Shown one piece after another: positions 12,400 through 14,288 of a DNA stretch of 14,288 bases. Source of the stretch: Gammaproteobacteria bacterium. GTDB taxonomy: Bacteria; Pseudomonadota; Gammaproteobacteria; UWMA-0217. The stretch is from positions 1-14,288 of the forward strand of contig JALVPS010000274.1 in the NCBI GenBank assembly GCA_027031685.1, given 5' to 3'. The first letter of the stretch is position 1. Every line of letters begins with the position of its first letter. A program made the translations under genes and the position numbers. Under the pieces are notes generated by a model, which was not told where the DNA came from, did not search any database, and saw only the letters and a list, made by a program, of their open reading frames with translations.

Positions 12400-13860
12400 T
12401 CAGGGCGGCCAGTAGCCGGGCGGGAACAGCCCCAGCCGCTCGCGTCGCCACCAGTGGCCGCCGGCGGCCCGCTCGCGCGGGGTGGTGAAGCGGTAGCGCC
12501 AGGCCGTCAGGCGCAGGTAGCGGGGCGGGGCGTCGGCGAAGGGGTTGTCGGCCAGCAGGGCGGTGACCGGCGGGGCGTTGTGCAGCAGCCGGTCGAGGAA
12601 GGCGGCGAACCAGCGCTGGTTGACGGGGTGGCCCATGGGCACGAACCACATCATCCAGTCCAGGCGCGGCTGGTGCGGCACGATGAAGCGCAGCGGCTTG
12701 GCGGGATCGTCCGGCTTGTAGCGGAAGCGGTAGGGCCGCCAGTCGCGGCCGTCGCGGGAGCCCTCCACCAGCACCTCGATGCGCTCCGTCTTCATGGTGG
12801 GGAAGACGTGGTAGTTGTGCACCACGTGCCAGGGCTGCACGGCGCGCAGGGTGGCCTGCACCGGCGCGGGCAGCGCCGCCGGCCGGCCGGCGAAGAACAG
12901 CCACAGATAGCCCACCGTGAGGGGCGCCACCAGCAGGGCGGCGGCCAGCGCCAGCGGGCGCGTGAGACGCGGCCGCGCGGGGGTCACCGCCAGGACGCCC
13001 GCGCGGGCGGGCAGCACCCGCCCTAGGGCGCGGTCGTCGAATAGGAACAGGCACAGCACGATGGTGAGCAGGTTGATCCAGTTGTGGTTGGAGGTGGCGA
13101 TGATGAGCACCTGCAGCAGGATGGTCAGCCAGGCCGCCAGAAAGCGCGCCCGGCGCGTGGCGAACATGAGGAAGGGCACCACGATCTCGATGAACAGCGT
13201 GCCGGCCGCGCCCAGCTTGTGCATCCACAGCGGCAGCAGATGGGCATACCAGCCGCCGCCGTGGGGCAGGGGCTGCACCTCGAAGTAGTGGTATACCGCC
13301 GTCAGGCTGGCGAGAGACCAGCTCGGATCGCCGCTCAGGAGCTTGCTCACGCCGGACAGGAAGCGCAGGCGAAACAGCAGCCAGCGCAGCAGCCAGACGA
13401 TCACGCGCGGCGGCCCGCCCACCAGGAACACGGCCAGAAAGCCGCTCTCCAGCAGCAGGTAGTCCCACTGGAAGTTCATGAACAGCCCGCCGGCGTGCAC
13501 CAGCGACAGATAGGCGGCGAACAGCAGGGCAAAGGCCAGCCGGCTGGGCGGCAGCAGGGCCATGGCCAGGCTCAGGGCGGCGCCGGCCAGGGCCGTGGCC
13601 CGCAGCGCCGCGCCGCTCTGCGTGAGCCAGAACAGGGTGGGGAAGTGCAGCCAGGCCAGGGCCCCGTGGCGCTGGCGCAGCCAGTCCAGCCGCTCCGCCA
13701 GCGGCAGGATGCCCTGCGGGCCGGCCAGCCCGTCGATCTGCGGCCACAGCGACAGGAAGGCGGCCAGGTAGATGAGCGCCAGCAGGCGCAGGAACAGCCC
13801 GGCGGTCAGCCGGTATTCCTCGGCCGGTGCCAGCAGGTGGCGCCACGACAGTCGGGGCAT
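12400..13860 (-). CDS. Lipase maturation factor (LMF1/LMF2) family membrane protein
   Basis: A polytopic membrane protein of 486 residues. Signatures of the LMF family are strong: NFQWDYLLLESGFLAVFL (129-146), RFLSGVSKLLSGDPSW (166-181), YHYFEVQPLPHGGGWY (190-205), and after the membrane region a C-terminal domain with NYHVFPTMKTERIEV and the PHQPRLDWMMWF segment. About eight or nine hydrophobic helices precede the soluble tail. In animals LMF1 helps fold homodimeric lipases in the ER; the bacterial members have no established function, and no lipase gene lies nearby here. The ATG at 13860 is chosen, though an in-frame GTG at 13887 adds nine residues; neither has a Shine-Dalgarno sequence. 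The gene is preceded by the pirin terminator and a weak -10, so it is probably its own transcription unit. Confidence 0.88.
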   Translation of the reverse strand: MPRLSWRHLLAPAEEYRLTAGLFLRLLALIYLAAFLSLWPQIDGLAGPQGILPLAERLDWLRQRHGALAWLHFPTLFWLTQSGAALRATALAGAALSLAMALLPPSRLAFALLFAAYLSLVHAGGLFMNFQWDYLLLESGFLAVFLVGGPPRVIVWLLRWLLFRLRFLSGVSKLLSGDPSWSLASLTAVYHYFEVQPLPHGGGWYAHLLPLWMHKLGAAGTLFIEIVVPFLMFATRRARFLAAWLTILLQVLIIATSNHNWINLLTIVLCLFLFDDRALGRVLPARAGVLAVTPARPRLTRPLALAAALLVAPLTVGYLWLFFAGRPAALPAPVQATLRAVQPWHVVHNYHVFPTMKTERIEVLVEGSRDGRDWRPYRFRYKPDDPAKPLRFIVPHQPRLDWMMWFVPMGHPVNQRWFAAFLDRLLHNAPPVTALLADNPFADAPPRYLRLTAWRYRFTTPRERAAGGHWWRRERLGLFPPGYWPP

Positions 13861-13893
13861 GGCGGTGGACGCACAGCGGACGAACACGACACC

Positions 13894-13899
13894 AGTCTA
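13894..13899 (-). promoter_or_regulatory. Weak -10 element upstream of the LMF-family gene
   Basis: TAGACT on the minus strand lies 33 bases before the ATG at 13860 and six bases before the in-frame GTG at 13887. No good -35 is seen. The predicted start falls at or beside that GTG. Confidence 0.35.
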
Positions 13900-13949
13900 G
13901 CGCCTCGCCGGGCGGGCATCTTGACCTGGCGCAGGCTGGCCACGGAATG

Positions 13950-13971
13950 AAAAAGGCGGCCTCCTTGCCGC
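13950..13971 (-). terminator. Rho-independent terminator of the pirin-family gene
   Basis: On the minus strand GCGGC, a 6-base loop AAGGAG, and GCCGC are followed by C and then five T residues. Stem positions are 13967-13971 and 13956-13960, and the T run is 13954-13950. This is the clearest terminator in the window. It lies about 50 bases past the pirin stop codon and separates that gene from the LMF-family gene. Confidence 0.82.
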
Positions 13972-14022
13972 AGTCGGTGGGGGCACCGTAGTGCGTCACC
14001 GCAAACGGCGATGTGGCTGCCG

Positions 14023-14288
14023 CTAGCCCAGCCGGCCGGCGGCGAAATCGGCATAGGCGGCGGCGATCTCCGCCTCGCTGTTCATCGCGAAGGGCCCGCG
14101 CTGCACGATGGGCTCGTTGTGCGGCATGCCGGCCAGCAGCAACAGCTCGGCGGCGCCGTCGGCCCCGGGCGGCACCGCCAGCGTCACCACGTCGCCGGGG
14201 CCGAGCACGGCCATCTCGCGCGCCGCCACCGGCTGGCCGCCCACCCGCGCCTGGCCGCGGAACACATACACCAGGGCGTTGTGATCGG
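14023..14288 (-). CDS. Pirin family protein, C-terminal portion
   Basis: The frame is open at the right edge of the window, reading DHNALVYVFRGQARVGG at its start and ending with a TAG stop. About 87 C-terminal residues are present. They match the pirin C-terminal cupin: the HNALVYVFRG strand, VLGPGDVVTLAVPPG, ELLLLAGMPHNEPIVQRGPF, and the family tail MNSEAEIAAAYADFAAGRLG. Pirins are bicupin proteins of about 230-290 residues; the metal-binding histidines lie in the N-terminal cupin outside this window, so quercetinase-type activity cannot be judged. The gene is cut by the edge, not degenerate. A GTG at 14271 is an internal valine, not a start. Confidence 0.9.
   Translation of the reverse strand, partial: DHNALVYVFRGQARVGGQPVAAREMAVLGPGDVVTLAVPPGADGAAELLLLAGMPHNEPIVQRGPFAMNSEAEIAAAYADFAAGRLG

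Overview
This window is high-GC DNA with every supported gene on the minus strand, so transcription runs from right to left. Several features suggest a free-living, respiring, high-GC gammaproteobacterium: the ribH-nusB-thiL-pgpA order, a proteobacterial-type GluRS with a Cys/Cys/Cys/His zinc site, a classical ArgA (kinase-like plus GNAT), SirB1, an AmgK/MurU cell-wall recycling pair, a c-type cytochrome lipoprotein and an FNR/Anr-type box. A Chromatiales/Ectothiorhodospiraceae-like organism would fit, but that is inference from gene content and composition, not from a marker gene. There are no rRNAs, tRNAs, CRISPR arrays, transposases or phage genes.

Layout in transcription order. (a) 14288-13860: the C-terminal part of a pirin-family protein, ending at a convincing rho-independent terminator (13950-13971). 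(b) 13860-10281: a block of separately expressed cell-envelope genes. These are a lipase-maturation-factor family membrane protein, an alpha-carbonic anhydrase lipoprotein, a c-type cytochrome lipoprotein with an Ala-rich tether, and an unrecognised small membrane protein. Each has its own candidate promoter. (c) 10280-9888: a 393-base gene-free stretch with a hairpin, repeats and a perfect FNR-type palindrome. (d) 9887-9012: a TauD/TfdA-type Fe(II)/2-oxoglutarate dioxygenase. Its -10 element and FNR box place the predicted transcription start exactly on the start codon. (e) 8928-3448: a compact housekeeping cluster, ribH-nusB-thiL-pgpA-gltX-small membrane ORF-argA, with overlaps or short gaps between most genes. 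(f) 3326-1: SirB1, then an MgtC/SapB-DUF4010 membrane protein whose stop overlaps the amgK start, whose stop in turn overlaps the start of murU (only its first 11 codons are in the window).

The housekeeping cluster links riboflavin synthesis, transcription antitermination, thiamine diphosphate formation, phospholipid synthesis, tRNA charging and arginine synthesis. It is conventional. The amgK-murU end encodes salvage of N-acetylmuramate to UDP-MurNAc.

The most interesting signals are regulatory. An FNR/Anr/Dnr-type site sits with ideal class II geometry in front of an oxygen-consuming dioxygenase. There is also a recurring arrangement in which a -10-like element lies 5-6 bases before an in-frame start codon, which hints at leaderless mRNAs. 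The small membrane protein at 10281-10700 and the 75-residue protein between gltX and argA are the main unknown genes. I did not find a clear multi-gene novel system.
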